The notes beneath the pieces were generated by a model that was not told the origin of the DNA, ran no database searches, and saw nothing but the letters and a program-made list of their open reading frames with translations. Shown piece after piece: positions 1 to 9,115 of a stretch of 64,000 nt of DNA. Position numbers and translations under genes: made by a program. Position 1 is the stretch's first letter. Every line of letters begins with the position of its first letter. Source of the stretch: Levilactobacillus brevis (lineage in GTDB: Bacteria > Bacillota > Bacilli > Lactobacillales > Lactobacillaceae); contig CP079699.1 in the NCBI GenBank assembly GCA_021383565.1, positions 930,001-994,000 on the forward strand, read 5' to 3'.

Positions 1-93
1 CCGGCCGGCACGAATTGTTCCCAATTCACGCTTTAAGGCGTCTTCGGCCTTTTTCATCCGACTCTGTGCATCTGTAATAATTTGATCTGCCAT
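1..93 (-). CDS. frr: Ribosome recycling factor, N-terminal fragment
   Basis: The 31 N-terminal residues begin MADQIITDAQSRMKKAED and include LGTIRAGR, the typical opening helix of ribosome recycling factor. The gene runs off the left edge of the window. The factor splits post-termination 70S ribosomes together with EF-G. The ATG lies only 2 bp after the pyrH stop, and its ribosome binding site (AGGGG) sits inside the last pyrH codons, so the two are translationally linked in one operon. Identification is firm although only the start is visible. Confidence 0.93.
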   Translation of the reverse strand, partial: MADQIITDAQSRMKKAEDALKRELGTIRAGR

Positions 94-95
94 AT

Positions 96-851
<756 letters not shown>

Positions 852-920
852 CTATCATATTCCCGGGACTAGTGATAGTCACGGCGCATGAATTACCGCA
901 TTTCGTTTAAAAACTCTAAC

Positions 921-958
921 AAAAAAGCGTAGTTTCCCACCGGAATCTACGCTTTTTA
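921..958 (-). terminator. Rho-independent terminator after tsf
   Basis: On the minus strand an AAAAGCGTAG / CTACGCTTTTTT hairpin followed by a T run lies 7 bp beyond the tsf stop. It would separate rpsB-tsf transcripts from pyrH-frr. Confidence 0.85.
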
Positions 959-964
959 CTGAAA

Positions 965-1849
965 TTAGCCGTTAATTTGGTCGTTAACTTCCTTGGCCAG
1001 GTCACTCTTTGGCTTTTCGATACCTTCGCCAACTTCGTAACGGACAAAGTTAACTAACTTGCCACCCTTGCTGGCAACGAATTGGCCAACAGTTTGGTCG
1101 CCATCCTTAACGAATGGTTGGTCAGCTAAGCTGATTTCGGATAAGAACTTGTGCAAACGGCCTTCGACCATCTTTTCAACGATCTTTTCAGGCTTGCCTT
1201 CGTTCAAAGCTTCTTGCTTCAAGACTTCACGTTCGTGAGCCAAACGATCAGCTGGAATGTCGTCCTTAGAAACGAATTCTGGGTTGATTGCGGCAACGTG
1301 CATGGCAACGTCCTTAGCAGTGGCTTCATCAGCACCGTCTAAGACAACAACGGCAGCGATTTGGCCACCTTGGTGTAAGTAGGCACCAAAGACTTGGTTG
1401 TCGGTCTTCTTAACCACGGCGAAACGACGTAATTGAACGTTTTCGCTGGTAACTTGCGTCGTCTTAACAATGGCTTCGTTGATGGTTTCGCCATCGGCCG
1501 TCTTCAAGGCTAAAGCCGCATCCAGGTCAGCTGGTTGTTGGTCGGCAATCGTGTTGGCTACCGTGTCAACTAAGGCGTTAAACGTGTCGTTAGTCGCCAC
1601 GAAGTCAGTTTCGGAGTTCACTTCGATGATGGCTGCCGTGTTGCCCGCAACCTTCACACGTGCTAAACCGTTAGCAGCAACGTTGCCGCTCTTCTTCTTG
1701 GCCTTGGCAATACCCTTTTCACGCAGGAAATCGATGGCCTTGTCCGTGTCACCATCAGAAGCAACAAGGGCCTTCTTAGCATCCATCATCCCAACTTGGG
1801 TTTTGTCCCGTAATTCTTTAACTTGTGCCGCAGTGATTTTGCTTGCCAT
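965..1849 (-). CDS. tsf: Translation elongation factor Ts
   Basis: A 294-residue EF-Ts, the guanine nucleotide exchange factor for EF-Tu (encoded at 41.2-42.4 kb here). The N-terminal UBA-like domain contains [16 protein letters not shown], and the core carries the TDFVA motif near residue 82. Length is normal. It follows rpsB after about 150 bp and shares its transcript unless the weak hairpin between them stops RNA polymerase. An AGGAGG site precedes the ATG. Confidence 0.97.
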   Translation of the reverse strand: MASKITAAQVKELRDKTQVGMMDAKKALVASDGDTDKAIDFLREKGIAKAKKKSGNVAANGLARVKVAGNTAAIIEVNSETDFVATNDTFNALVDTVANTIADQQPADLDAALALKTADGETINEAIVKTTQVTSENVQLRRFAVVKKTDNQVFGAYLHQGGQIAAVVVLDGADEATAKDVAMHVAAINPEFVSKDDIPADRLAHEREVLKQEALNEGKPEKIVEKMVEGRLHKFLSEISLADQPFVKDGDQTVGQFVASKGGKLVNFVRYEVGEGIEKPKSDLAKEVNDQING

Positions 1850-1970
1850 GTGTAATGGCCTCCTTTTATTAATGCATCTATTTCCGCAAAAAAGACTGAC
1901 TCAATCTCAGGCCATTATCGGTCCTAAACATTAAGCCAGCCTAAGGTGCTTTAAATCTTATATTTGGAAA

Positions 1971-1986
1971 GTGTCAGAACTGACAC
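1971..1986. repeat. Short perfect inverted repeat between rpsB and tsf
   Basis: GTGTCAG-AA-CTGACAC is a 7-bp perfect stem with a 2-nt spacer, 12 bp after the rpsB stop. There is no T run, so it is better read as an RNA-processing or attenuation hairpin than as a full terminator. Confidence 0.4.
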
Positions 1987-1997
1987 CTTGCATTTAA

Positions 1998-2801
1998 TTA
2001 CTTGTTGTCGCCTTCAACGGCGTTAACGATGTCTTCCATCGAGTTGTCAGAAGCAGGCTTGTCGCCCTTCTTGTCAGCTGACTTCTTGCCTTCGAAAGTC
2101 TTTTCGTCAACTTGGTCTTCACCCTGACGGCCTTCAACGATAGCGTCAGCCATCTTAGAAGTGATCAAACGAACGGCACGGATAGCGTCATCGTTAGATG
2201 GGATAACCACGTCAATTTCGTCTGGGTCAGTGTTCGTATCAACCATAGCAACGATCGGAATGTTCAACTTTTGTGCTTCGTGAACAGCGATTTGTTCCTT
2301 GCGAGGGTCAACGATGAACATAACGTCAGGCAACTTAGGCATATCTTCGATACCGCCTAAGAACCGTTCCAACTTGTCTTGAGACTTCTTAAGTAAGGAA
2401 ACTTCCTTCTTAGGAAGAACATCAAAAGTCCCGTCAGTTGCCATCTTCTTCAGATCTTTAAGACGCTTGATCCGCGTTTGGATGGTTTCCCAGTTGGTCA
2501 AAGTCCCACCTAACCAACGGTGGTTAACGTAGAATTGACCAGCACGGGTAGCTTCTTCTTCGATAGAATCTTGTGCTTGCTTCTTAGTCCCAACAAACAG
2601 AACAACGGCGCCCTTAGCAGCTTCGTCCTTCATGTAGTTGTAAGCAGCGTCAATCAACTTCACCGTCTTTTGCAAGTCGATGATGTAGATACCGTTACGT
2701 TCCGTAAAGATGTATTGCTTCATCTTTGGGTTCCAACGACGGGTTTGGTGACCAAAGTGGACACCGGCTTCGAGCAGTTGTTTCATTGAAATAACAGCCA
2801 T
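1998..2801 (-). CDS. rpsB: 30S ribosomal protein S2
   Basis: A 267-residue S2 beginning [19 protein letters not shown]. It has the family landmarks [24 protein letters not shown] and [19 protein letters not shown]. It binds the 30S head/body junction. The last 40 residues form an acidic-basic tail rich in K, D and E, as in other lactobacilli. It leads the rpsB-tsf transcription unit behind a consensus promoter and a GC-rich leader that may mediate S2 autoregulation. Confidence 0.98.
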   Translation of the reverse strand: MAVISMKQLLEAGVHFGHQTRRWNPKMKQYIFTERNGIYIIDLQKTVKLIDAAYNYMKDEAAKGAVVLFVGTKKQAQDSIEEEATRAGQFYVNHRWLGGTLTNWETIQTRIKRLKDLKKMATDGTFDVLPKKEVSLLKKSQDKLERFLGGIEDMPKLPDVMFIVDPRKEQIAVHEAQKLNIPIVAMVDTNTDPDEIDVVIPSNDDAIRAVRLITSKMADAIVEGRQGEDQVDEKTFEGKKSADKKGDKPASDNSMEDIVNAVEGDNK

Positions 2802-2920
2802 GATAAAATGCCTCCAAATAGTTTTTGATTTCCTCCCCCACGCTCAATTGACCCGAGAACTCGCAAGCGAGCACCCCTCAGACCATCACGCGAGGTGTGA
2901 ATTGGCGCATACGCACCGAA
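2802..2920 (-). promoter_or_regulatory. Candidate structured 5' leader of rpsB
   Basis: About 110 nt lie between the predicted start of transcription and the rpsB ribosome binding site. The leader can form a CTCGC-TT-GCGAG hairpin and other GC-rich stems, and it ends in a GGGGGAGG purine run. Firmicutes S2 operons are commonly autoregulated by S2 binding to such leaders. Assignment here rests on position and visible stems, not on a covariance search. Confidence 0.45.
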
Positions 2921-2924
2921 AGTT

Positions 2925-2953
2925 ATTATACAAAACTACGGGCGCTAACACAA
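2925..2953 (-). promoter_or_regulatory. rpsB promoter
   Basis: On the minus strand there is a -35 TTGTGT, a 17-bp spacer and a perfect -10 TATAAT. It lies about 125 bp upstream of the rpsB start codon. Confidence 0.75.
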
Positions 2954-2978
2954 GGAAAACTTGGGAAAAGTTGTGATT

Positions 2979-3092
2979 TCAGGGGGATTCAACGAAAGCT
3001 GTCGCGGTGAACTTACGGCGATCATCGGCCAACGTGCCGTCCTTCGCCGAACGATACCAGCCACCAACCCCCGTCTCATGGGATTTTGTAAC
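2979..3092 (-). pseudogene. Remnant of an unidentified, possibly surface, protein C-terminus
   Basis: After an in-frame TAA (3093-3095) an open stretch of about 37 codons reads a protein-like end that includes TGVGGWYRSAKDGTLADD and KFTATAF before a TGA. There is no start codon or ribosome binding site at its head. The composition resembles the end of a secreted or cell-surface domain. It probably marks an old gene truncated next to the rpsB promoter. The family was not recognised. Confidence 0.3.
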
Positions 3093-3133
3093 TTAATCTT
3101 GCATGCTTAACCACCCCAACCATCAAACTCACG

Positions 3134-3161
3134 TTGCTTTTATTTCTAGTTATGGTAAACT
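3134..3161 (+). promoter_or_regulatory. Promoter of the HAD hydrolase gene
   Basis: TTGCTT, a 16-bp spacer and TAAACT with an extended TGG before the -10. The 13-bp string TTATGGTAAACTG recurs in the ldhD promoter. Confidence 0.5.
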
Positions 3162-3190
3162 GCTTAGGCATAACTGAGGAGGAAACGAAT

Positions 3191-3907
3191 ATGATTAAAG
3201 CGGTCGTCTTCGATGTCGATGACACGCTCTACGATCAAAAAGCGCCCTTCGAGGCCGCGCTTGCGCCGATTTTAAATTTACCGCAAGATTTTGATCTTAA
3301 TTTGACCTTCCAGACTTACCGTCAGCAAAGCGCCGAGGCCTACGCCCAAGTAGCTAGTGGACAGTGGTCGCACCAGGAAATGGCCGTTAAGCGGCTCAAC
3401 ACCGCGCTTTTAGCTCAACACCTGCCCACCGTGGATACCGGTTCAGCGTTAGACTTTCAACGTGCCTACACCACCGGCCTGCGTCAAATCAAGTTATTTC
3501 CCGGACTGGAGACAGCCCTGGATCAACTTAGCGAGCAGTACCAGTTGGGAATTATCACAAATGGCAAGACGGACTCTCAGCTGGCCAAAGTCATGCAACT
3601 CCAGATGCACCGATGGATGACTAGGGAAGCCATCGTCACCTCGGAGGAAGCTGGACTGGCCAAGCCGGATCCTAAAATCTTCACGTTGATGAACCGTAAA
3701 CTTAACTTGCGGGCGAGTGAAGTCGCTTACGTCGGTGATAATTACACCATGGATGTCAAGGCCGCCAAACAGGCCGGCTGGCATGCCTTTTGGTTCAACC
3801 ACCGCAACTTAGAAATTCCTGATCGCCAGTGGATTCCCGATCAAACCGTGACGGATTCCTTCGAGCTTCAGGACTTATTGCTGGCCCTCACTGTGGCCTG
3901 CTCATAA
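3191..3907 (+). CDS. HAD-superfamily hydrolase, YjjG-like putative 5'-nucleotidase
   Basis: The 238-residue reading starts at the ATG with GAGGAGG 9 bp upstream. Longer in-frame starts lie over the promoter and were rejected. Motif I is FDVDDTLYD at residues 6-14, a threonine/asparagine motif II lies in GIITNGK, a lysine motif III in GLAKPDP, and motif IV is YVGDNYTMDV. This is the subfamily I layout with a helical cap, closest in feel to pyrimidine 5'-nucleotidases and phosphatases of the YjjG group. The substrate is unknown. It is monocistronic, between its own promoter and terminator. Confidence 0.85.
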   Translation: MIKAVVFDVDDTLYDQKAPFEAALAPILNLPQDFDLNLTFQTYRQQSAEAYAQVASGQWSHQEMAVKRLNTALLAQHLPTVDTGSALDFQRAYTTGLRQIKLFPGLETALDQLSEQYQLGIITNGKTDSQLAKVMQLQMHRWMTREAIVTSEEAGLAKPDPKIFTLMNRKLNLRASEVAYVGDNYTMDVKAAKQAGWHAFWFNHRNLEIPDRQWIPDQTVTDSFELQDLLLALTVACS

Positions 3908-3925
3908 GCTTATTCTTTTCAGATA

Positions 3926-3966
3926 AAGGGGGGGTCGCGCAAATTGCGCGGCCCCTCCTTTTTGCT
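3926..3966 (+). terminator. Terminator of the HAD hydrolase gene
   Basis: An AGGGGGGGTCGCGC / GCGCGGCCCCTCCTTTTT hairpin ends in a T run, 19 bp after the stop codon. Confidence 0.85.
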
Positions 3967-4047
3967 TCAATTTAATTTGGCACCGTTGTCCGGTACATGA
4001 CCGGCAACGCAACACCTACCTGATGGCCTCACGTTGACGCAAGGTTC

Positions 4048-4076
4048 ACAATGCTCGCGATTTTCGCTAGCATTGT
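4048..4076. repeat. Isolated inverted repeat
   Basis: ACAATGCT and AGCATTGT form an 8-bp perfect stem around a 13-nt loop, in the 260-bp gap between the HAD gene and ldhD. No T run follows on either strand. Nothing else was found in the gap. Confidence 0.35.
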
Positions 4077-4169
4077 CGCCAGCTTCTCACAAGGAAACAT
4101 CCCCACACTAGGCGAATCGTCGGCGCGGTAACCCGTGAACCGCATTCATTTACTTAACGAAATCCCCCG

Positions 4170-5165
4170 CTAAAAGGCAACCTCATTCTCGGCCTTGCCT
4201 GTTTCAATCAATTGTTTGTTGTTATTCAAAGCGAATTGCACCATGTTCTTGACAGCCGTCCGGGTGTAGAACGCGATGTGGGGACTGACCAAAACATTCT
4301 CCCGCTTCATCAGGTTCTTCAACCGTTCGTCCGGAATAGCGTCAAAACTGCCAAAGTCGGCGTTAAAGATACCCACTTCGTCTTCGTAAACGTCCAAGGC
4401 AGCCCCAGCTACCTTGCCGCTATCGAGGGCCCGAATCAAGGCATCCGTATCAATCAGTGCCCCCCGGGCTGGGTTCAAAATCCAGACGCCATCCTTCATC
4501 TTGCCAAAGCTCTCATCGTTGAGCATGTGGGCGTTATCCTTTGTCGCTGGCGCATGCAGTGAAATCACGTCGGCTTGTGCGTACAGTTCATCCAACGTAT
4601 CCACGTAGATGCCCTGCTTCTCCAACTCCGGATTGTGGAAGACATCGTAGGCAATGACCTTTGCGCCAAAGCCTTGGTAAATCTTCATTGCGGCCCGACC
4701 AATCCGACCAGTGGCCACAACCCCCACCGTCATCGAGTTAAGCTCATCGGCGATGTCTGGGGCCCAGCGCAAGTCTCCTTGGGCCTGCTTGCGGTCAAAG
4801 GTTGGTGTCCGGCGCAGTAACCGCATTAGTTGGGTCACGGTAAATTCGGCAATGGCTTCTGGGGAGTAAGCAGGCACATTGGTGACCTTGAAGCCGTTAC
4901 GTTTAACCGCATCCGCATCAACGTTATCAACCCCGACATTTCGTAAGGATAAGTTCGTCACCCCATTGGCGGCCAACTTGTCGAGTACGGCCGCCGTATA
5001 CGGCTTTTGTTGGTAAACCACTGTACCATCGTAACCTTTAGCGAGATCAACCGTTGAATCGTCCAACAATTCGCTAACGGCCTTCACGTCGATCCCTTGA
5101 TCCCGGGACCATTCTTCTAAGTAAGGGCGTTCATCGTCACGGATACCATAAGCAATAATTTTCAC
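4170..5165 (-). CDS. ldhD: D-lactate dehydrogenase (D-2-hydroxyacid dehydrogenase)
   Basis: A 331-residue protein. The GTG start (MKIIAYGIRDDERP) is preceded by AAGGAGGAAC and matches the family N-terminus. It has the NAD-binding GxGxxG variant VVATGRIGRAAMKIYQGFG, the arginine in LNPARGALIDTDAL, the glutamate in DVYEDE and the catalytic histidine in VSPHIAFYTRTAV. It reduces pyruvate to D-lactate with NADH, regenerating NAD in fermentation. It is a single gene with its own extended -10 promoter. Length and motifs are typical, so the D-lactate assignment is strong, though other D-2-hydroxyacids cannot be excluded. Confidence 0.92.
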   Translation of the reverse strand: MKIIAYGIRDDERPYLEEWSRDQGIDVKAVSELLDDSTVDLAKGYDGTVVYQQKPYTAAVLDKLAANGVTNLSLRNVGVDNVDADAVKRNGFKVTNVPAYSPEAIAEFTVTQLMRLLRRTPTFDRKQAQGDLRWAPDIADELNSMTVGVVATGRIGRAAMKIYQGFGAKVIAYDVFHNPELEKQGIYVDTLDELYAQADVISLHAPATKDNAHMLNDESFGKMKDGVWILNPARGALIDTDALIRALDSGKVAGAALDVYEDEVGIFNADFGSFDAIPDERLKNLMKRENVLVSPHIAFYTRTAVKNMVQFALNNNKQLIETGKAENEVAF

Positions 5166-5216
5166 AATAAGTTCCTCCTTCACTTGTCTGAAAAACATCA
5201 TTTACTACCCGCCATC

Positions 5217-5225
5217 AGTTTACCA
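5217..5225 (-). promoter_or_regulatory. Extended -10 promoter of ldhD
   Basis: On the minus strand TGGTAAACT provides an extended -10 about 50 bp upstream of the GTG start. No convincing -35 is seen. Confidence 0.45.
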
Positions 5226-5254
5226 TAATCCCCGTTATTTCAGGGGGAAAACGC

Positions 5255-5530
5255 CTATTTTTCTAGGGAAACCCCCTGTGACTTTAAAAACTGAATTTTC
5301 TTCTTTCGCGTCTGGTGTTTAAACGCCCATTCCGCGTGTAGGGCGTCATGTTTACTCGTGAATTCTTGACTAAAGAGCACCTTCAACGGGCGGTGAACCT
5401 TTGTGTATTTAGCCCCCTTACCGGCTAGGTGGGTGGCAAACCGTTTGGCAACATCCGTGGTGAACCCGCCATACAGCGACTGGTCCGCACACAGGAGCAC
5501 GTAGAAATAATAAGTCTTAGTCTGTGCCAT
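5255..5530 (-). CDS. GIY-YIG domain protein, YazA/UPF0213 family
   Basis: A 91-residue single-domain protein. The GIY-YIG core reads [18 protein letters not shown], with a conserved arginine in [15 protein letters not shown] and a glutamate in ALHAEWAFK. It belongs to the YazA/UPF0213 group of stand-alone putative nucleases of unknown role. It overlaps the end of the upstream methyltransferase gene by 14 bp, the same pairing as yabB-yazA in Bacillus, which implies translational coupling. Confidence 0.88.
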   Translation of the reverse strand: MAQTKTYYFYVLLCADQSLYGGFTTDVAKRFATHLAGKGAKYTKVHRPLKVLFSQEFTSKHDALHAEWAFKHQTRKKKIQFLKSQGVSLEK

Positions 5531-6272
5531 AGAGTAACGCCTTCACTTCTGGAGTATAGTTTCCCTGTTGATCGTACACCGTCAACGGGGCCAATAAACG
5601 CAGTCCCCCGGGCTTTCCGTCCTTAATGGCCTCGACGAGAACCATGTTGGCCTCCTTGCCCGGCTTGGGATGGACCAATCGAATGCGTTTGGGCGCCAAG
5701 CGATGCGTCGCCATCAGATCGAGCAGTTGTAAGAGACGGTCCGGCCGGTGAACGAAGTAGGCCTTGCCGTTCATCTTGAGTAGGCCGCTAGTCGTCGCCA
5801 CCACGGTTGCCAGGTCCGTGGTAATCTCATGACGCGCAATCGCCAAGTATTGATTGGGATTCTTCTGACTAGCCGGCAAGTCCTCGAAGTATGGCGGATT
5901 ACAGGTCACCACGTCTACCGAGTCCTTGGGGATCCACTGGTTCACCTGTGCCAGGTCCCCCTCGTACACGGTCATCCGGTCATCCAACTGATTCAATGCC
6001 ACGCTTCGACACGCCATGTCGGCCAGCCGTGGCTGGATCTCAACCTCGGCAATTTTACCGCGGGTCTGATGACTCATGAACAATCCCACGGCCCCGTTGC
6101 CGGCGCATAGGTCGACGGTCTGGCTGGTCTGGCGTGGCGGTAGCTTCGCAAAGGCCGCCAGTAGCACGGCGTCTAGGGAAAAGGCGAAGACCTCGGGGCT
6201 TTGGATAATTTGAATATCTTGACTGTAAAGCTGGTCAATTCGTTCGCCCGGCTTTAATTCTGGGGTCGTCAC
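5517..6272 (-). CDS. tRNA1(Val) (adenine-37-N6)-methyltransferase-like protein (YabB/TrmN6)
   Basis: A Rossmann-fold SAM-dependent methyltransferase of 251 residues. Motif I is [13 protein letters not shown] near residue 54. The catalytic NPPY motif of N6-adenine methyltransferases appears in [13 protein letters not shown]. The GTG at 6272 is preferred because AGAAGG lies 8 bp upstream. The GTG at 6281 is too close to that site. Its family modifies the purine next to the anticodon of a tRNA. The target here is inferred from the family. Confidence 0.85.
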   Translation of the reverse strand: MTTPELKPGERIDQLYSQDIQIIQSPEVFAFSLDAVLLAAFAKLPPRQTSQTVDLCAGNGAVGLFMSHQTRGKIAEVEIQPRLADMACRSVALNQLDDRMTVYEGDLAQVNQWIPKDSVDVVTCNPPYFEDLPASQKNPNQYLAIARHEITTDLATVVATTSGLLKMNGKAYFVHRPDRLLQLLDLMATHRLAPKRIRLVHPKPGKEANMVLVEAIKDGKPGGLRLLAPLTVYDQQGNYTPEVKALLYGTD

Positions 6273-6307
6273 ACGCCCCACCTTCTTTCATTTTTCGTTA
6301 AGATTAC

Positions 6308-6336
6308 TTGCAACCCCCGCCGTTTTTTTGCATACT
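6308..6336 (+). promoter_or_regulatory. plsC promoter
   Basis: -35 TTGCAA, a 17-bp spacer and -10 CATACT, 37 bp before the start codon. Confidence 0.65.
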
Positions 6337-6372
6337 AGATGCATTAGATTCACTGCGAGAGGAGCACAACCT

Positions 6373-7023
6373 ATGTTTTATTCGTTTCTGCGGAACGTTA
6401 TCCGCGTTATCCTATTTATCGTAAACGGGAAGGCCAAATACCTCAACCGTGAAAAATTACCCGATGGACCGTATGTTCTGGTTGGCCCACACCGGACTTG
6501 GTTTGACCCCGTCTACTTTGCGTTGGCGGCCAGTCCCCGTAAGTTCAGTTTTATGGCCAAGGAAGAGCTGTTCCAAAACTCCATTTTCCGATGGCTACTC
6601 TACCATGTCAATGGTTTTTCGGTAAATCGTGACCATCCGGGCCCTTCCGCCATTAAAACCCCCGTCCGGATTCTACGGAAAGGTGAGCTTTCTTTGATCA
6701 TGTTTCCGTCCGGTTCCCGGCACTCCCAGGAACTCAAGGGAGGCGCGGCCGTCATCGCTAAGATGGCCAAGGTGCCGCTGGTCCCCGCCGTCTATCAGGG
6801 CCCGTTGACCTTCAAACGGTTGTTCTCCAGAAAGCGCGTCACGGTGGCCTTCGGCGATCCCATCACCATCGACCGTAAATTAAAGTTGGACGAAGCCGGT
6901 CAGGCCGATATCGAGCAACAGATGCAGGCCGCCTTCAACGCCCTAGATAAGCAGATTAACCCCAACTTCGAATACGTCGATGTCACCGGGGAAAAAGAAC
7001 ACGAAAAAGAAAAACATGACTAA
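6373..7023 (+). CDS. plsC: 1-acyl-sn-glycerol-3-phosphate acyltransferase
   Basis: A 216-residue PlsC-family acyltransferase. The HX4D catalytic motif is HRTWFD at about residues 43-48. The FPSGSRH segment is the variant of the substrate-binding FPEGTRS motif. An N-terminal hydrophobic stretch (FLRNVIRVILFIV) fits membrane association. It acylates lysophosphatidic acid at sn-2 to make phosphatidic acid. The ATG follows GAGAGGAGC. The FPSGSR variation makes the exact acyl acceptor somewhat less certain. Confidence 0.87.
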   Translation: MFYSFLRNVIRVILFIVNGKAKYLNREKLPDGPYVLVGPHRTWFDPVYFALAASPRKFSFMAKEELFQNSIFRWLLYHVNGFSVNRDHPGPSAIKTPVRILRKGELSLIMFPSGSRHSQELKGGAAVIAKMAKVPLVPAVYQGPLTFKRLFSRKRVTVAFGDPITIDRKLKLDEAGQADIEQQMQAAFNALDKQINPNFEYVDVTGEKEHEKEKHD

Positions 7024-7079
7024 AACACAAAGACCGTTTCACCTATCGCCAATTGATAAGTGAAACGGTCTTTGTGTTT
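7023..7079. terminator. Long bidirectional terminator after plsC
   Basis: A 20-bp perfect inverted repeat (AAACACAAAGACCGTTTCAC and its complement) with a 17-nt loop begins at the last base of the plsC stop codon. Its A/T ends would terminate transcription from either side. Confidence 0.85.
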
Positions 7080-7080
7080 G

Positions 7081-7272
7081 TCAGGCGTTTGGCCCCAAAT
7101 TTTTCCAACGCTGGTATTCCCAATTTAGATAGCCGGAATGGATGCCAGCAGGTCGCCAGTTCCACTTAAAACTGATGACCCAACCAGCCAAAATCAGGAA
7201 TGATTCGACCAGTGCTCTTAGTCCCACTCTCCAACTTTTAAAACTTTTTGGGCAAAACGTGCAACAAATCAT
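7081..7272 (-). CDS. Doubtful 63-residue ORF with one hydrophobic segment
   Basis: An open frame beginning MICCTFCPKSFKSW with a possible membrane segment (VESFLILAGWVISFKW) and an aromatic tail. No credible ribosome binding site lies upstream, and it abuts the plsC terminator. It may be a small membrane protein, a decayed piece of a larger one, or chance. No family recognised. Confidence 0.2.
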   Translation of the reverse strand: MICCTFCPKSFKSWRVGLRALVESFLILAGWVISFKWNWRPAGIHSGYLNWEYQRWKNLGPNA

Positions 7273-7318
7273 GGTGAAAAAACATTAGTAGTAAGTAGAG
7301 GACCAATTTCCTCAAACG

Positions 7319-9115
7319 TTACTCCGCCGCGTGCGCCGCATTTTGCAGCTGAATCATGTCGTAGTAGTAGCCTTGCTTTCGCATCAGCTCGTCGTTGGTC
7401 CCGCGTTCCACGATCTTGCCGTGGTTCAATACCAGAATCAGGTCGGCATTTTGAATCGTCGACAACCGGTGGGCAATCGCAATCGTCGTCCGGTTTTCCT
7501 GAATTCGGGACAGGCCGGTCTGAATCATCGTTTCCGTCTCAGTGTCCACGTTAGCCGTGGCTTCGTCTAAGATCAGAATCTTCGGATCGGTCACCACCGT
7601 TCGGGCGAAGGTAATCAGCTGACGTTGGCCCGCCGAGTATTCCGTCCCCCGTTCGAGCACGGGCGTCGCGTAACCCTGTGGCAACTGATCGATGAAGTCA
7701 TCGGCCTGCACAAAGTGGGCCGCCTGGTGCACCTGAGTATCGGAAATGTCGGTGTTAAACATCCGAATGTTGGTCTGAATGTCACCGTAGAAGAGCTGTG
7801 GTTCCTGGAGCACCAGCCCCATCTTAGACCGCAACTCCTCGGCCGGATAGTCGCGAATATCCCGATTGTCGATGAGCACTTCACCGGATTGGAACTCGTA
7901 GAAGCGCATCAACACGTTAATGGTCGAGGTCTTCCCGGACCCCGTTTGCCCGACTAAGGCCACGGTTTGACCAGGTTCGGCGACGAAGGACACGTCCTTT
8001 AGCACGGGATGTTCCTGATCGTAGGCAAAGGTCACGTGGCGAAATTCAACCTTACCGCGCGTAATCTTGGCGTCGGCCACCGGATGCTGCGCCGGTGCCA
8101 GCGTCTGGTCATCGACCACCCGCAGCACCCGCGAGCCCGCAACCATCCCATTTTGAAAGTCGCTCAGACTATCCATCATGTTACTCATGGGACTGTAGAA
8201 GTTGTTCAGGTAGGTGATGAATGCGTAGATTACCCCGGCAGCCACGACCTCGTGAAGGCCACGCATCCCGAAGATACTCAGAACAATCACGGTGCCCAAC
8301 GCGTAGAACAGGTTGATGATCGGGCTCAGCAACAGTGAGTTGGTCCGAATCATGGCCTTACGCGTATCGTAGTAGGCTTGATTGGTCGTCTCAAAGTTGG
8401 CGGCCGTTCGGCGCTCCTGCCGGAATTCTTGAATCACGCTAATCCCGGTAATGGCCTCGGCCAGCTTCGTATTCAGTTCACTAAGCCGTTCACGCATCCG
8501 CCGGTAGACCTTGGAACTGTAGCGCTGGTAGTACCAGATTGTGACACCCAGAAATGGCACCAGTACCAGCGTCCACAGCGCCACCGTCACGTCGGTGAAG
8601 ATCATCGCCAGAAACGATGAAATCACTGCGAAGATGGCCAGAATCAGCGTATTCAGCAGTGCCCAGAAGTTGGAAAATGTCATGGTATCGTTCATCAACC
8701 GCGATAGGATGGAGCCGCCCGGCGTTTGGTCGAAGTACCGCATCCCCTTGCCGTGCAACTGGCTAAAGAGTTGCCGGCGGACATTTTCCAACATGTATTC
8801 GGCGCCCATCGTACTGGTATAGTTCTGCCAGAATTGCATCAGCGCCCGCATGACCATGCCGAAGAAGTAGAGCCCAGCGAACAGCCACATGATGACGATG
8901 GTGGCGTTGCCGGCCCGTAGATAACGGTCCATGTACGTCTGCAACAGCCAAGGCAGGAAAACGTTGACACCGCTAATCAGTGCCGACAGGATGATTGAGC
9001 CGATGAAGAACCATTTGTACGGCGCCGCAAAGCGCAATAGGCGCTTGATGACCGTCCACTGTTCCTTGGTCGTCATGCTATGCGCCCAAGCCGATTCATG
9101 TTTATCCGTCATCAC
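7319..9115 (-). CDS. ABC exporter half-transporter, catalytically competent partner (LmrD/YheH-like)
   Basis: A 598-residue fusion of a six-helix exporter membrane domain (about residues 35-320) and an ATPase domain. Walker A is GQTGSGKTS, the Q-loop is VLQEPQLF, Walker B is ILILDEATANVD with the catalytic glutamate intact, and the switch is AIAHRLSTI. Its own signature is degenerate (YSAGQRQL instead of LSGGQ). It overlaps the upstream partner gene by 14 bp. Together they match heterodimeric multidrug exporters such as LmrCD and BmrCD. The exported substrate is unknown. Confidence 0.88.
   Translation of the reverse strand: MMTDKHESAWAHSMTTKEQWTVIKRLLRFAAPYKWFFIGSIILSALISGVNVFLPWLLQTYMDRYLRAGNATIVIMWLFAGLYFFGMVMRALMQFWQNYTSTMGAEYMLENVRRQLFSQLHGKGMRYFDQTPGGSILSRLMNDTMTFSNFWALLNTLILAIFAVISSFLAMIFTDVTVALWTLVLVPFLGVTIWYYQRYSSKVYRRMRERLSELNTKLAEAITGISVIQEFRQERRTAANFETTNQAYYDTRKAMIRTNSLLLSPIINLFYALGTVIVLSIFGMRGLHEVVAAGVIYAFITYLNNFYSPMSNMMDSLSDFQNGMVAGSRVLRVVDDQTLAPAQHPVADAKITRGKVEFRHVTFAYDQEHPVLKDVSFVAEPGQTVALVGQTGSGKTSTINVLMRFYEFQSGEVLIDNRDIRDYPAEELRSKMGLVLQEPQLFYGDIQTNIRMFNTDISDTQVHQAAHFVQADDFIDQLPQGYATPVLERGTEYSAGQRQLITFARTVVTDPKILILDEATANVDTETETMIQTGLSRIQENRTTIAIAHRLSTIQNADLILVLNHGKIVERGTNDELMRKQGYYYDMIQLQNAAHAAE

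Noticed and set aside
3134-3190. Longer N-terminus of the HAD hydrolase
   Set aside because: It would overlap the promoter and adds no conserved sequence. The ATG with GAGGAGG is better placed.
7081-7272. 63-residue ORF as a firm gene
   Set aside because: Kept only at low confidence: no ribosome binding site and it abuts a terminator.
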